This document shows positions 14,180 to 14,221 of a stretch of 14,221 bases of DNA, one piece after another. The stretch's first letter is position 1; each line of letters starts with the position of its first letter. Source of the DNA: JBHHXR01 sp046757205 (lineage in GTDB: Bacteria; Pseudomonadota; Alphaproteobacteria; Rhodobacterales; Rhodobacteraceae); assembly GCA_046757205.1 (NCBI GenBank), contig JBHHXR010000071.1:1-14221 (forward strand), in the 5' to 3' direction. The notes below the pieces were generated by a model that saw nothing but the letters and a program-made list of their open reading frames with translations, was not told the DNA's origin and made no database searches. Made by a program: the position numbers and the translations under genes.

Positions 14180-14221
14180 ATGGTCGATCTGACCCCCACG
14201 ACACCACGTGCACAAAGACTT
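14180..14221 (+). CDS. chvG: Start of probable sensor histidine kinase ChvG (partial)
   Basis: An ATG at 14180, five bases after the chvI stop, opens a frame that runs to the window edge and gives 14 residues, MVDLTPTTPRAQRL. Nothing in these residues identifies a sensor kinase. The name is inferred from position, because chvG follows chvI directly in alphaproteobacteria. There is no clear Shine-Dalgarno in the short gap, so a start a little downstream is possible. Confidence 0.55.
   Translation, partial: MVDLTPTTPRAQRL

Overview
The window reads as a stretch of chromosome from a GC-rich alphaproteobacterium. Three things point there: the order rsh, DUF2062, pdxJ, acpS, lepB, rnc, era, DUF1491, recO; the divergent pckA/chvI pair followed by the start of a probable chvG; and an Mcd-type acyl-CoA dehydrogenase of the ethylmalonyl-CoA pathway. 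I cannot name the genus from sequence alone. No rRNA, tRNA, CRISPR array, insertion sequence or phage gene was seen. Coding density is very high and nothing suggests recent transfer.

Bases 1-6786 hold one run of ten plus-strand genes, most separated by only a few bases or overlapping. It starts with the 3' end of the (p)ppGpp synthetase/hydrolase gene. Next come a DUF2062 membrane protein, pyridoxine 5'-phosphate synthase, holo-ACP synthase, signal peptidase I, RNase III, the Era GTPase, a DUF1491 protein, RecO and a zinc-less relative of 3-methyladenine DNA glycosylase I. The overlaps at lepB/rnc and rnc/era suggest translational coupling. The functions are housekeeping: cofactor supply, lipid carrier activation, protein export, RNA processing, ribosome assembly and DNA repair.

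Bases 6793-8986 (minus strand) hold a META-domain protein and, upstream of it, a probable (2S)-methylsuccinyl-CoA dehydrogenase (mcd) that starts with TTG. The 204-base gap 8987-9190 separates mcd from a divergent TauE/SafE-family permease. It contains a good promoter for mcd, a 17-bp direct repeat (two bases degenerate) and a perfect 10-bp hairpin just upstream of the mcd ribosome binding site. This is the most structured non-coding DNA in the window.

Bases 9987-13130 (minus strand) hold pckA followed by a gamma-glutamyltransferase-family protein whose glutamate-binding arginine appears to be missing. A 342-base intergenic region then separates pckA from chvI (plus strand), which is followed by the first 14 codons of the probable partner sensor kinase gene. 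Mcd and PckA would both serve growth on acetate-level carbon: Mcd in turning acetyl-CoA into C4 acids, PckA in turning oxaloacetate into PEP.

I did not find a convincing undescribed multi-gene system. The points worth a second look are the mcd/permease control region, the atypical GGT homologue, the glycosylase homologue without zinc ligands or the catalytic Glu, and the repeat-rich pckA/chvI region.
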